Virus record (IMG/VR): IMGVR_UViG_3300034061_005646
Span: 1 to 64,000 of that record
Length of the DNA: 64,000 nucleotides
Reading direction: 5' to 3' (one strand)
Source: a virus
Shown here: positions 43,591-50,214 of the stretch, in pieces
How positions within the stretch are numbered: position 1 is the first letter of the stretch
Layout of the letters: every line of letters begins with the position of its first letter
Notes under the pieces: model-generated
The model's database searches: none
What the model was told of the DNA's origin: nothing
The model's input: the letters and a program-made list of their open reading frames with translations, nothing else
Translations under genes and position numbers: made by a program

Positions 43591-43914
43591 ATGAATAAGA
43601 TAGAAGAAACTGTTATGGGTAATCAGGGATTATCTAATGATGGGGTTATGTCTAAACCAAAAAGGCAGCGTATTAAGGTTAATGAGGTATTGTATAGTAG
43701 TGAGGTAGGACAGACATTGGCTGGTTTCTATATGATGAGGGAGAAGGGGAGAGAGAAGAAGGAGGAGAGGGAGAGTTATGAGAGGTATAGGGAAAGGGCT
43801 ATAGCGAATGGGTTTAATGTTGGGATGTGGGGAGAGGGTATGCTTAGGAAGAAGTGGTTGCTTGAGGAGAAGGGGGGCAATATGCCAATTAAGGAGAAGG
43901 GAGAAGTTCTATGA
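43591..43914 (+). CDS. Hypothetical basic protein with purine-rich coding strand
   Basis: The product has 107 residues: a basic linker (SKPKRQRIKVNEV), then a highly charged helix (MREKGREKKEERESYERYRE) and a Gly/Trp segment (NGFNVGMWGEGMLRKKWLL). The coding strand is nearly free of C, with AGG, GAG and GGG codons, unlike its neighbours but like the genes at 39959-41061. It is divergent from the XRE gene and overlaps the next gene by 4 bases. No family is recognised. Confidence 0.6.
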   Translation: MNKIEETVMGNQGLSNDGVMSKPKRQRIKVNEVLYSSEVGQTLAGFYMMREKGREKKEERESYERYRERAIANGFNVGMWGEGMLRKKWLLEEKGGNMPIKEKGEVL

Positions 43915-44270
43915 ATTTGTTTGATGAAAGGCCAGATGTGTGGGAAAAGATTGCTGAAGTCCTTGAACAATGGTGTATAACCTTTAAACTAATAGGCTCA
44001 CATAACGAAACACCAAGATATTCTCAAATAATACCATTTGCAGATTCAATACGAAGGGAATTGACCTTTGAAGAACGAATGGCAGATAAAAGAATATGTC
44101 TTAATGGTACGGTTTCGAATGTATGTTATATCATAACAGATTTTACTGAAGAACAAACTGAATGGATGATACAACAATTGAGGTTTAACTCTAATGAGGC
44201 TTATTCAAGCTATAAAGAAAAGCGGACTGAATATCTAAAAACTAATCATCCTACGATTAATCCTTATTAA
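43911..44270 (+). CDS. Hypothetical early protein
   Basis: The product has 119 residues starting MNLFDERPDVWEKIAEVLEQ, with FTEEQTEWMIQQLRFNSNEA near the end. It looks soluble and alpha/beta. Its ATG overlaps the previous stop by 4 bases, suggesting co-translation. No function is recognised. Confidence 0.65.
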   Translation: MNLFDERPDVWEKIAEVLEQWCITFKLIGSHNETPRYSQIIPFADSIRRELTFEERMADKRICLNGTVSNVCYIITDFTEEQTEWMIQQLRFNSNEAYSSYKEKRTEYLKTNHPTINPY

Positions 44271-44309
44271 ATAATGCTATCGGTGACCAATTAATCCGAG
44301 GCAATTTAT

Positions 44310-44417
44310 ATGACAACAGCTACAAAGAAAAAAACAGAAACAATCATTGCCATCACAGGTACAATCCTATTGGTGGCATTAATGACAATGGCCTTAATTA
44401 TGGAGGGGATCAAGTAA
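44310..44417 (+). CDS. Single-TM micropeptide
   Basis: The 35-residue frame begins MTTATKKKTETIIAITGTIL and continues as a hydrophobic helix (LVALMTMALIMEG). A positively charged N-terminus before one helix predicts an inner-membrane peptide with N-in topology. Its TAA overlaps the ATG of the next small membrane gene (TAATG), so the two are probably translated together. Confidence 0.55.
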   Translation: MTTATKKKTETIIAITGTILLVALMTMALIMEGIK

Positions 44418-44635
44418 TGAAAATTAAACACTTGTCTACTGCCCTAAGCATTATTATGTTTTTAGGGATTATCGTATTCTTATCTGCTATTGGTTTAGTG
44501 CCTGTGGGTGGGCTTGCAAAATCCAATCCAAACCATGAGCTACATGATAAGATACTTACAATCGGTTTTATCTCCGGATGTATTGCTTTCGCTTGTCTTG
44601 CAATTTTAATATCAATTAACAACTACAAAAAGTAA
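44417..44635 (+). CDS. Small two-TM membrane protein
   Basis: The product has 72 residues with two hydrophobic helices: LSIIMFLGIIVFLSAIGLV and ILTIGFISGCIAFACLAILI, joined by a polar loop with KSNPNHELHD. It forms a pair with the single-TM peptide before it. Holin-like, superinfection-exclusion or envelope-modifying roles are possible; no lysis gene is adjacent, so holin is not favoured. Confidence 0.6.
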   Translation: MKIKHLSTALSIIMFLGIIVFLSAIGLVPVGGLAKSNPNHELHDKILTIGFISGCIAFACLAILISINNYKK

Positions 44636-44661
44636 GGCTTTCTTTCTAAAACTTCAACAAC

Positions 44662-45156
44662 ATGACAACAACAACCAAAAAAACCAAAATCCAAGGTAAC
44701 AGAGTTGCCTCTTTCAGAACTACTGAAAAAGTATTCATTAACAATGCTCAACTTGCTGCTTGCCTTAAACAAGCTCAGGTAGAAGAAATGCACATCAAAC
44801 GTGCTAAAGAAGAACAAAAGAAAAAGTACGAAATGGATAAGCTTTACTTTAAAGCTACCATTGAGGCTGAATCTAAAAATTACTTCAGTAACCATCCTTA
44901 TGAAGTGGTTAGAGCTTGTAAGAATATTATCAACCGTGGATATAAGATCTACATTGTCAATAATGACAATAAAATATCAGATATGGGTGGTAAACTTACC
45001 TTCCCAGTTAGATATAAAGCTACCGGATCTTATGAGAAAGCATTCATCGCTAAAATTGGCGTAGATAACTCCATAATGAAGTTGGTGATGAAAGACCTTG
45101 CCGAGTATGTCGAAAAGGGCATATTGGTAATGAAAAACAAAAGAAACAGAGGGTAG
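44662..45156 (+). CDS. Hypothetical early protein with helical N-terminus
   Basis: The product has 164 residues starting MTTTTKKTKIQGNRVASF. Residues about 35-60 form a charged helix (KQAQVEEMHIKRAKEEQKKK) and the C-terminal half is compact (KATGSYEKAFIAKIGVDNSI). The basic ends suggest nucleic-acid contact but no fold is recognised. Confidence 0.62.
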   Translation: MTTTTKKTKIQGNRVASFRTTEKVFINNAQLAACLKQAQVEEMHIKRAKEEQKKKYEMDKLYFKATIEAESKNYFSNHPYEVVRACKNIINRGYKIYIVNNDNKISDMGGKLTFPVRYKATGSYEKAFIAKIGVDNSIMKLVMKDLAEYVEKGILVMKNKRNRG

Positions 45157-45268
45157 ATTGTTATCTCCCTATGTTAATTTAATAAAAAAGTGTGATTAAG
45201 CCTTGATATTAATAGACTCCTGGCATTCGTGTCCATGTAAAGTGTCTTGCATAATAAAAGGAAATCGC

Positions 45269-45676
45269 ATGAATTATATAAAACCGCTTAATAACAGCAA
45301 AATGTCAATTAAAGTAAAAATCGCTACCATAGTTATTGGTAGAACCATTTCTATGGAAAAATTCTCAAATGAGAAACAAGAAGTAGTTGTTAATGTGGAG
45401 TATGAGGAAGGAGAGAAAATCTCCAATGTAGCTAAAGCTGCATATGCTGAAGCTGACAAGGCTTTTGTAACCATGTATCCAAAGTACGGTGTTGTAAACA
45501 CTGAGTATACCGGATACATAAAAAGTATAATAACCAAATTAGCTGAAGTAGGAGTGAAAGAGCCAGCTCCACAGGTTTCGAAAGAAACATTGCCAAACAT
45601 TCCTGATAATGTTATTGGTGAGAATCCTTTCAAAAAAAATGATGATGGTGCAATAGGTAAAGGTCCTGAATTTTAG
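45269..45676 (+). CDS. Hypothetical early protein
   Basis: The product has 135 residues from the ATG at 45269, chosen because AAAAGGAAA lies about 5 bases upstream; ATG at 45302 is an alternative and the open frame extends to 45203. It has a beta-like part (KVKIATIVIGRTISMEKFSN), a helix (AAYAEADKAFVTMYPKYG) and a Pro/Asn/Lys-rich tail ending KGPEF. A hairpin follows the stop. No family is recognised. Confidence 0.6.
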   Translation: MNYIKPLNNSKMSIKVKIATIVIGRTISMEKFSNEKQEVVVNVEYEEGEKISNVAKAAYAEADKAFVTMYPKYGVVNTEYTGYIKSIITKLAEVGVKEPAPQVSKETLPNIPDNVIGENPFKKNDDGAIGKGPEF

Positions 45677-45701
45677 CACACCATTTCTCTTAAAAAACAA
45701 A

Positions 45702-45731
45702 AAGGGCTGGCTGGTTAAAGCAGCCGCCCTT
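45702..45731 (+). terminator. Hairpin, probable terminator
   Basis: AAGGGC and GCCCTT enclose GGCTG/CAGCC with a 7-base loop, giving about 11 base pairs with one bulged T. The bases after it (ATTTGTG) are only moderately T-rich. It lies 26 bases after a stop and 70 before the next ATG. Confidence 0.6.
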
Positions 45732-45800
45732 ATTTGTGAATCAATCAACAGATTAGATAGAAGAAAAACAAAATCCATTACAAATTTAATTTTAAATCTT

Positions 45801-46550
45801 ATGACAACCACAAATCAATCAAAACCAGCAAGCAAAAGAATCAAAATCACAAAAAAGGCAAATGTTGAAAATGCTATTCCGGCCACGTCTAATGTGCCTG
45901 TAGCTGTTGAAACACCTGTGCAAACAAAACAGAAAGCATTTGCTGTTTATGCACACATTTCCAATGGTAAAATCAACAACATCGTTGTTATTGACGCCTC
46001 TTTTCAACTGAACCAATCTGATATGCGTATCGTTGGAGAAACGCATGATCGCATCGGAACTATCCATGCGAATGATCTATTTGTGAAAATTCACAAAGGG
46101 TTTGCCGGTAAAGATGAACCTAATGGTAAGCAATATGCTTGCCATGAAAAAGGAAAGTACATCCCTTATGAAGACGGAAACCTTCGCAAGATGTATTTCA
46201 TGTGCCGTTTAAAGAAAGACTTGGCCATTGCACGAGATATCATGCAAAGACCGATTATTGATCCTAACACAAAACAACCAATGACTTGTGAAGTACACAA
46301 GGTTGCAATCGCTTCGCTTATCAATACTGGTAAGAAAGAAGTAATAGATGAAATGCTTAAAGCGCGTTGGACTATGCCATTTGCCATCTATACCACAGAT
46401 GAAAAGGCAGTGTTCACGTTCTACACCATTGCGGGTAACAAATACTTTGTTCGCCCAAGCGATGAAGCTCCCAAAAAAGCTATCAAAAATGATGCAGTTG
46501 TTGAAAAATCTATGGAAGTTGCTACAGCAACTGATGATATGCCTTTTTAA
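45801..46550 (+). CDS. Possible ssDNA-binding protein analogue with DDMPF tail
   Basis: This 249-residue protein has a basic disordered N-terminus (SKPASKRIKITKKANVENAI), a compact middle with GKINNIVVIDASFQLNQSDM and KIHKGFAGKDEPNGKQYACH, and an acidic end ATDDMPF. Bacterial and phage SSBs end in DD(D)IPF, which docks replication proteins, so the tail suggests an SSB-type role. An OB fold is not evident by eye. A strong terminator follows the gene, suggesting its own transcription unit. Alternative: a phage protein that mimics the SSB tail to recruit host factors. Confidence 0.5.
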   Translation: MTTTNQSKPASKRIKITKKANVENAIPATSNVPVAVETPVQTKQKAFAVYAHISNGKINNIVVIDASFQLNQSDMRIVGETHDRIGTIHANDLFVKIHKGFAGKDEPNGKQYACHEKGKYIPYEDGNLRKMYFMCRLKKDLAIARDIMQRPIIDPNTKQPMTCEVHKVAIASLINTGKKEVIDEMLKARWTMPFAIYTTDEKAVFTFYTIAGNKYFVRPSDEAPKKAIKNDAVVEKSMEVATATDDMPF

Positions 46551-46588
46551 GATAGCCTTTTATTATCCAAAACATAAAAAATAGAACC

Positions 46589-46618
46589 AATGGTGAGGGG
46601 AGTAATCCCCTTGCCATT
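46589..46618 (+). terminator. Terminator after the SSB-like gene
   Basis: AATGGTGAGGGGA, loop GTAA, TCCCCTTGCCATT forms a 13-base-pair stem with two G-U pairs, followed by TAATTT. It lies 38 bases after the stop and just before the next ATG at 46632. Confidence 0.65.
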
Positions 46619-46631
46619 TAATTTCAAATCA

Positions 46632-46904
46632 ATGTCAAATAAAAATAAGTTAGAGCAGTATCAAAAAATGTCAGTCAATTGTGAAAATATGAAAATGCAT
46701 ATTTCACAATTAAAGACTCTTTATGAAATCGAAAATCGGAATGATTTTAAAGTTCTTTTATCTGGAGATGACAGAGTATCTGTGCCTGTAGATTTAGGAA
46801 TCAAATTAGTTAAAGAAATGATCAAAGAGTCCGAAAACTGGATAAATAAAGAAGCAAAAGACTTAGAATTTAATAGATCTTTATTAGATAAATTTAAACA
46901 ATGA
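46632..46904 (+). CDS. Small helical hypothetical protein
   Basis: The product has 90 residues from the ATG at 46632; a longer start at 46590 lies inside the terminator hairpin. It is helical (MSNKNKLEQYQKMSVNCENM) with a short strand part (FKVLLSGDDRVSVPVDLG) and a charged C-terminal helix. It overlaps the next gene by 4 bases. No family is recognised. Confidence 0.6.
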   Translation: MSNKNKLEQYQKMSVNCENMKMHISQLKTLYEIENRNDFKVLLSGDDRVSVPVDLGIKLVKEMIKESENWINKEAKDLEFNRSLLDKFKQ

Positions 46905-47212
46905 AAAAGCTAATCACAAAGTTTGCAGGCATATTGCTTGCTTTTGCAGTATGGGTAATCAACAATTCCAGAGAAGAAAAGTTAAAACAAACAATCTTAT
47001 TGGATGATGGAATCTATGAGATTAAGCAAGTTGTAGTTACAAACACCAACCCATCAATAGACTCAGGACGGCAAAAGAATAGGATAGCTGATGAAATAAA
47101 CGAAAGCGTAAGAGGTTATATCAAATATTCAGAAGCTTCTTTTAAGAGTCCTTATTCCGGTCCGACTATAACAGGACATACCGGTGAGATACTAGTATTA
47201 AAAAAAGTATAA
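46901..47212 (+). CDS. Small protein with N-terminal membrane anchor
   Basis: The product has 103 residues. MKKLITKFAGILLAFAVWVI is a basic start followed by a hydrophobic helix, so an inner-membrane anchor with an exported domain is likely; no clear cleavage site is seen. The outer part has YEIKQVVVTNTNPSIDSGRQ. It is followed by a hairpin and a 460-base non-coding stretch. Confidence 0.6.
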   Translation: MKKLITKFAGILLAFAVWVINNSREEKLKQTILLDDGIYEIKQVVVTNTNPSIDSGRQKNRIADEINESVRGYIKYSEASFKSPYSGPTITGHTGEILVLKKV

Positions 47213-47250
47213 TACTAGGTAATATAAAAATAGAAATATTTTAATTTTCT

Positions 47251-47276
47251 AGATGATTTATCAATCATCTTTTCTC
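47251..47276 (+). terminator. Rho-independent terminator
   Basis: AGATGATT, loop TATC, AATCATCT gives a perfect 8-base-pair stem followed by TTTTCT. It lies 38 bases after the stop of the anchored protein gene. Confidence 0.65.
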
Positions 47277-47335
47277 TAAAGACAATGCTCTAAAGAGCAT
47301 GTAAAACCTTTACCTAGAGTATAGATTGAGAGAAA

Positions 47336-47396
47336 AACTGAAGAGTGAGTGAATACCTTCCCCTTACCCGTAAGGGGTTGGTCACTTGCTTCAGTT
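47336..47396 (+). ncRNA. Long composite stem-loop RNA candidate
   Basis: From outside in: AACTGAAG (47336-47343) pairs with CTTCAGTT (47389-47396); AGTG (47348-47351) with CACT (47383-47386); ACC (47355-47357) with GGT (47380-47382); CCCCTTA (47360-47366) with TAAGGGG (47371-47377); apical loop CCCG. About 22 base pairs are arranged in order with small internal loops. It has no T-run. The strand cannot be fixed from pairing alone; the plus strand is assumed from neighbours. Confidence 0.5.
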
Positions 47397-47675
47397 ACCA
47401 TTCACCTGTCATATGAGTTGGTCGAATGTACTGCTATGTATGAGGCATATAGGTCTACATAGTTGAGAGGCTACTTTCAAGGGCTATACCCCCTGTTGAT
47501 ATCCTACGGCTCCCTCTCTTTGTGCCACCGTTGCGCTTGCATCATTCCCTCAGTAACGCTTTATTTCATCGATCGCTGACGTCTTTAACCCGACCAATCG
47601 AACACCAAAGGTAAAAATCGATTTGCATTTACCAAATCAATAGAATAATTTTACACTATCAATTTGAAAATCAAA

Positions 47676-48032
47676 ATGAAAAAGTTCATCATGTTTTTGT
47701 TTGCATTATGCCTGGGTGCATTTGTAAACGAGGTTGCCGCTCAATCCCTAAACTACGAGCAAGTCACGACAAATCAAACGGTTAAACCACAGACGATCAA
47801 TGTTTATCAGAACATTTACGGGGTCCAGAGTCCTTTGCCCTCACAGGTAATCAAAGAAACTCCCGGATCTAGTCAACTAAACAAATCCTACGGTGTGTAT
47901 AATACTTATCTTGGATCTCCTGAGCCGTTGCCATCAAAAGTCATACAAAAAAATGGTAATAGTTGGGAAGTATACAATACATATTTAGGAGTGCCGGTTG
48001 GATTACCAATACAGAGTATATTGCTCGAATAA
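47676..48032 (+). CDS. Secreted protein with three YNTYLG repeats
   Basis: From the ATG at 47676 the product has 118 residues. MKKFIMFLFALCLGAFVNEV then AAQS is a signal peptide with probable cleavage after AA. The rest carries three repeats: VYQNIYGVQSPLPSQVI, VYNTYLGSPEPLPSKVI and VYNTYLGVPVGLPIQSI. Export to the periplasm or cell surface is expected in a Bacteroidetes host. It has its own strong terminator. No known family; surface alteration or superinfection block are guesses. Confidence 0.72.
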   Translation: MKKFIMFLFALCLGAFVNEVAAQSLNYEQVTTNQTVKPQTINVYQNIYGVQSPLPSQVIKETPGSSQLNKSYGVYNTYLGSPEPLPSKVIQKNGNSWEVYNTYLGVPVGLPIQSILLE

Positions 48033-48055
48033 TTAAAACAATTTTACGAAAAAGG

Positions 48056-48086
48056 AAAAGCCATGCGAAAGCATGGCTTTTTTTAT
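48056..48086 (+). terminator. Strong rho-independent terminator
   Basis: AAAAGCCATGC, loop GAAA, GCATGGCTTTT forms an 11-base-pair stem with a stable GNRA tetraloop followed by a run of T. It ends the secreted protein gene. Confidence 0.9.
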
Positions 48087-48110
48087 TATTAAAATAGAAA
48101 AAATTATATA

Positions 48111-48118
48111 TAAATTTG
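48111..48118 (+). promoter_or_regulatory. Bacteroidetes-type -7 box
   Basis: TAAATTTG matches the TAnnTTTG consensus exactly, directly after a strong terminator and 5 bases before the ATG at 48123, so a near-leaderless transcript is implied. A -33 TTTG is not present; the region is T- and A-rich instead. Confidence 0.5.
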
Positions 48119-48122
48119 TATC

Positions 48123-48347
48123 ATGATAACAAATATTGGCCAATTAAAAGAAATGCTTAAAGGTATACCAGATGATACCAAGATAGCATCATTGTGTAAA
48201 TCGACTGAGTACTTCCCAATTAAAGAAGTGCAATTAGTTAAAGAGCGCGGTACAGGAAAATCAATTTTGATGATTATTCCAACAAACGTATCTTTATCGG
48301 ACGAATTACTATACGAACAATGCAAAGAGCTACAAACAGCCTATTAA
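48123..48347 (+). CDS. Small hypothetical protein
   Basis: The 74-residue product begins MITNIGQLKEMLKGIPDDTK, a pattern also seen in small bacterial and phage proteins in which a short helix is followed by GIPDDT and strands. It is first of a new unit after terminator and promoter. The next frame starts 28 bases before its stop. Confidence 0.62.
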   Translation: MITNIGQLKEMLKGIPDDTKIASLCKSTEYFPIKEVQLVKERGTGKSILMIIPTNVSLSDELLYEQCKELQTAY

Positions 48348-48679
48348 CGCAAAAACCTTCGATTGCAGAGCCAAATAATTATTTTGGAATATCTGAGTCT
48401 AGGCCATGCATTTTCTGCCATAAGGAGATTTATACGCATGAATTAGAAAAGAATAAATCTGAATACAGAATAACACAATATGGAGCATACCACACCAACT
48501 GCTTTTTATCAAGTACCGATGTTTCACGAATACATCACAGGGAAAGTTTGCCAATACTGCGACCAGAAAACAGAATTACTGCTTTCTTCAAAAGAAATTT
48601 ATATGGTAGATTATGGGCCGGTTTATATTTGTCGAAGATGCAAAGCATACGTTGGTTGTCACAAATCTGGAGAAAATAA
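48320..48679 (+). CDS. Small zinc-binding protein, overlapping the next gene
   Basis: The product has 119 residues. The first 60 contain PCIFCHKEIYTHEL and YGAYHTNCF, a CxxC pair and an HxxC pair forming a plausible zinc site. The last 65 residues lie in a frame shared with the DUF3268 gene and look random (RWLSQIWRK end). Either the two genes overlap by about 200 bases, or a frameshift once shortened this one. Confidence is lower for the C-terminal half. Confidence 0.45.
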   Translation: MQRATNSLLTQKPSIAEPNNYFGISESRPCIFCHKEIYTHELEKNKSEYRITQYGAYHTNCFLSSTDVSRIHHRESLPILRPENRITAFFKRNLYGRLWAGLYLSKMQSIRWLSQIWRK

Positions 48680-48935
48680 AGGACAAAGCCTTGGAGTTGT
48701 TGCTAACAAAGAGTTAAGACAATGGAAAATGCAAGCTCACAAATTCTTTGATGCATTGTGGCAACATAAAATGAAATCCGGGATTAAAAAACACGAAGCC
48801 AGAAAAATGGCTTATCAATGGGTATCAGAAAAACTAGACATTCCTCCATCTTACACCCATATTGGAATGTTTGATATAAAAACATGCAAAGCATTGATAG
48901 CATTATGCGGACCATATTATAACAAAATTACTTGA
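48480..48935 (+). CDS. DUF3268-like zinc-finger protein
   Basis: The product has up to 151 residues; a start at 48519 (MFHEYITGK) is also possible. KVCQYCDQKTELL is followed by YICRRCKAYVGCH, two CxxC knuckles, then LGVVANKELRQWKMQAHKFF, AYQW and HIGMFDIKTCKALI, the order found in the DUF3268 zinc-finger family of phages and mobile elements. Function of that family is unknown. A nucleic-acid or host-protein contact through the zinc ribbon is likely. Confidence 0.75.
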   Translation: MEHTTPTAFYQVPMFHEYITGKVCQYCDQKTELLLSSKEIYMVDYGPVYICRRCKAYVGCHKSGENKGQSLGVVANKELRQWKMQAHKFFDALWQHKMKSGIKKHEARKMAYQWVSEKLDIPPSYTHIGMFDIKTCKALIALCGPYYNKIT

Positions 48936-48936
48936 T

Positions 48937-49137
48937 ATGAAAGTAAAAGTTGAAGTTACCGATGAAGCTGGCAATGTTCAGCAATACGATGTTAGCAGCA
49001 GTGCTTTATATGATGCACTTGCAAGGCTACTCGGATTAATTGAAGTAAGACCTAACCAATGGGTAAATGAACACGGAGAATACTATGCGCTTACGAAATA
49101 TGGATTTAAACGATATGGTGTTGGGTTGCGGTCGTAG
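48937..49137 (+). CDS. Small hypothetical protein of cassette-like unit 1
   Basis: This 66-residue frame starts two bases after the DUF3268 stop and reads KVKVEVTDEAGNVQQYDVSS, then LYDALARLLGLIEVRPNQWV and HGEYYALTKYGFKRYG. Its last codons (GVGLRS) enter the GC-rich sequence of the following hairpin, suggesting that the end was set by insertion of that element. Confidence 0.55.
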   Translation: MKVKVEVTDEAGNVQQYDVSSSALYDALARLLGLIEVRPNQWVNEHGEYYALTKYGFKRYGVGLRS

Positions 49138-49144
49138 CATTGCT

Positions 49145-49197
49145 GCTAACGGTTTCGGGCTTTGTGTCCGTTGGCGACTTTAACCACAAATGTTAAA
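49145..49197. repeat. Double inverted repeat, attC-like element 1
   Basis: GCTAACGG (49145-49152) and CCGTTGGC (49168-49175) form one stem with one G-T mismatch; TTTAAC (49179-49184) and GTTAAA (49192-49197) form a second. The first part is GC-rich against an AT-rich background. It follows a stop codon directly, like a recombination site behind a cassette ORF. No integrase gene was seen. Confidence 0.45.
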
Positions 49198-49216
49198 TTG
49201 AAAAACAAATATTGAT

Positions 49217-49465
49217 ATGAGTACAAATGATGAATTGAAAAACGAAACCGCCAATGGCACAAAACCCGTGTTATATGCCGTTGCGGATGTAATCGGTTTT
49301 CGTTACAAAGGTGGTAGATATGTAAAAGGTGAAATATTGAGAATAGACCCTAAAGGAATATTGATAAGGTTAAAAACCGATTACATTGGTAAAAATGAAG
49401 AATGGTATACTGGTGAAGATAAATATTTCAATAAAGCTGAAATGAAGCGTGTCAGCAAGCAATAG
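49217..49465 (+). CDS. Small protein of cassette-like unit 2
   Basis: The product has 82 residues. After a polar N-terminus it reads VLYAVADVIGFRYKGGRYVK and GEILRIDPKGILIRLKTDYI, which looks like a small SH3-like or Tudor-like beta barrel. It is bounded by hairpin elements immediately behind its own stop and behind the previous gene. No known family is recognised. Confidence 0.6.
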   Translation: MSTNDELKNETANGTKPVLYAVADVIGFRYKGGRYVKGEILRIDPKGILIRLKTDYIGKNEEWYTGEDKYFNKAEMKRVSKQ

Positions 49466-49467
49466 CA

Positions 49468-49520
49468 TATAACGCAAAGCTGGGCGAAGGCCGTAGGCTT
49501 ATCGCTCAGCGACCGTTATA
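49468..49520. repeat. Hairpin, attC-like element 2
   Basis: TATAACG (49468-49474) and CGTTATA (49514-49520) are perfect inverted ends. Inside, GCTGGGCGA (49479-49487) pairs with TCGCTCAGC (49502-49510) with one mismatch. This two-box layout with an imperfect inner stem is that of integron attC sites, whose ends read RYYYAAC and GTTRRRY; the match to RRR is not exact. It lies two bases after the stop at 49465. Confidence 0.5.
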
Positions 49521-49580
49521 CGAAGTTCCGTAGCCATTGCATTGGCCCAGAGCAGGAATTTCGTAATAGAAATAATAAAA

Positions 49581-49931
49581 ATGCAAATGAGTAACGAAAC
49601 ACAAGAGTTGAAGCTCGAATCTGAAGAAAAAAAATTTCAAGCCAAAATCTACATTTTTAAAGGAAGAGGATTTCTATGTCCTCATTCACAACTTCAACCC
49701 GGTCAGGTAGTAATTGGAACACCCGATGGTGAGAATGTAGATCCACTGAAGAAATATCGATTTGTTATTACCCTTGATGGTGAAACAGAGTCCGTATCAA
49801 AGTCAAGACTGCTTTTTGTAGCAAGCGTAAAGGTAAAATGGATGCGAAAACCATTAACAACAGCTATGCAGGAAATGCAAGCTAGAATGGATGCAGCAAT
49901 AGAAGAATTTAATAAATTCATCAAATCATAG
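49581..49931 (+). CDS. Hypothetical early protein
   Basis: The product has 116 residues from ATG 49581 (MQMSNETQELKLES); the frame is open to 49542 but that part belongs to the intergenic sequence behind the hairpin. A compact beta region reads KFQAKIYIFKGRGFLCPHSQ, then KYRFVITLDGETESVSKSRL, and the C-terminus is helical. No family is recognised. Confidence 0.6.
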   Translation: MQMSNETQELKLESEEKKFQAKIYIFKGRGFLCPHSQLQPGQVVIGTPDGENVDPLKKYRFVITLDGETESVSKSRLLFVASVKVKWMRKPLTTAMQEMQARMDAAIEEFNKFIKS

Positions 49932-50207
49932 ATGAAACAACTAAGGCTTGACATATTTCCAAAACCACAAACACAAAAACAAATTCATTACTCTGAATTA
50001 CCAATTGATCAAAAGATAAACCTTAAAGCAAATAGTGCAGGGTTTGCTTTATTATGGATTAAATCATGCCTTTTTTGGAAAATAAAGTATGAAGGTTTTA
50101 TTTATCGTGGAGACAAACATGATCATCTTTCTGAAAAATGGTTTTGGCACCACAAAGTCAATAACAAGCACAGAATAATAAATAAAGGAAGAATAGACTT
50201 AATATAG
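49932..50207 (+). CDS. Small basic hypothetical protein
   Basis: This 91-residue protein starts MKQLRLDIFPKPQTQKQIHY directly after the previous stop. It is rich in Lys, Trp and His (SEKWFWHHKVNNKHRIINKG). No domain is recognised; basic character suggests nucleic-acid or membrane contact. Confidence 0.6.
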   Translation: MKQLRLDIFPKPQTQKQIHYSELPIDQKINLKANSAGFALLWIKSCLFWKIKYEGFIYRGDKHDHLSEKWFWHHKVNNKHRIINKGRIDLI

Positions 50208-50214
50208 TAAATCA

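Larger units (their letters stand above)
47213..47675. other. Non-coding, hairpin-rich gap
   Basis: No convincing frame lies in these 463 bases. It contains a terminator-like hairpin (47251-47270), a small ATGCTC/GAGCAT hairpin (47285-47300), the long RNA stem-loop at 47336-47396, and CTATGTA/TACATAG (47434-47440 with 47456-47462). From about 47480 to 47610 the bases are more GC-rich than the surroundings with no clear structure. The last 60 bases are AT-rich and probably hold the promoter of the secreted protein gene. Confidence 0.5.

Noticed and set aside
44417-44635. Holin assignment for the two-TM protein
   Set aside because: No endolysin or spanin nearby and position is in the early block, so lysis is not supported.
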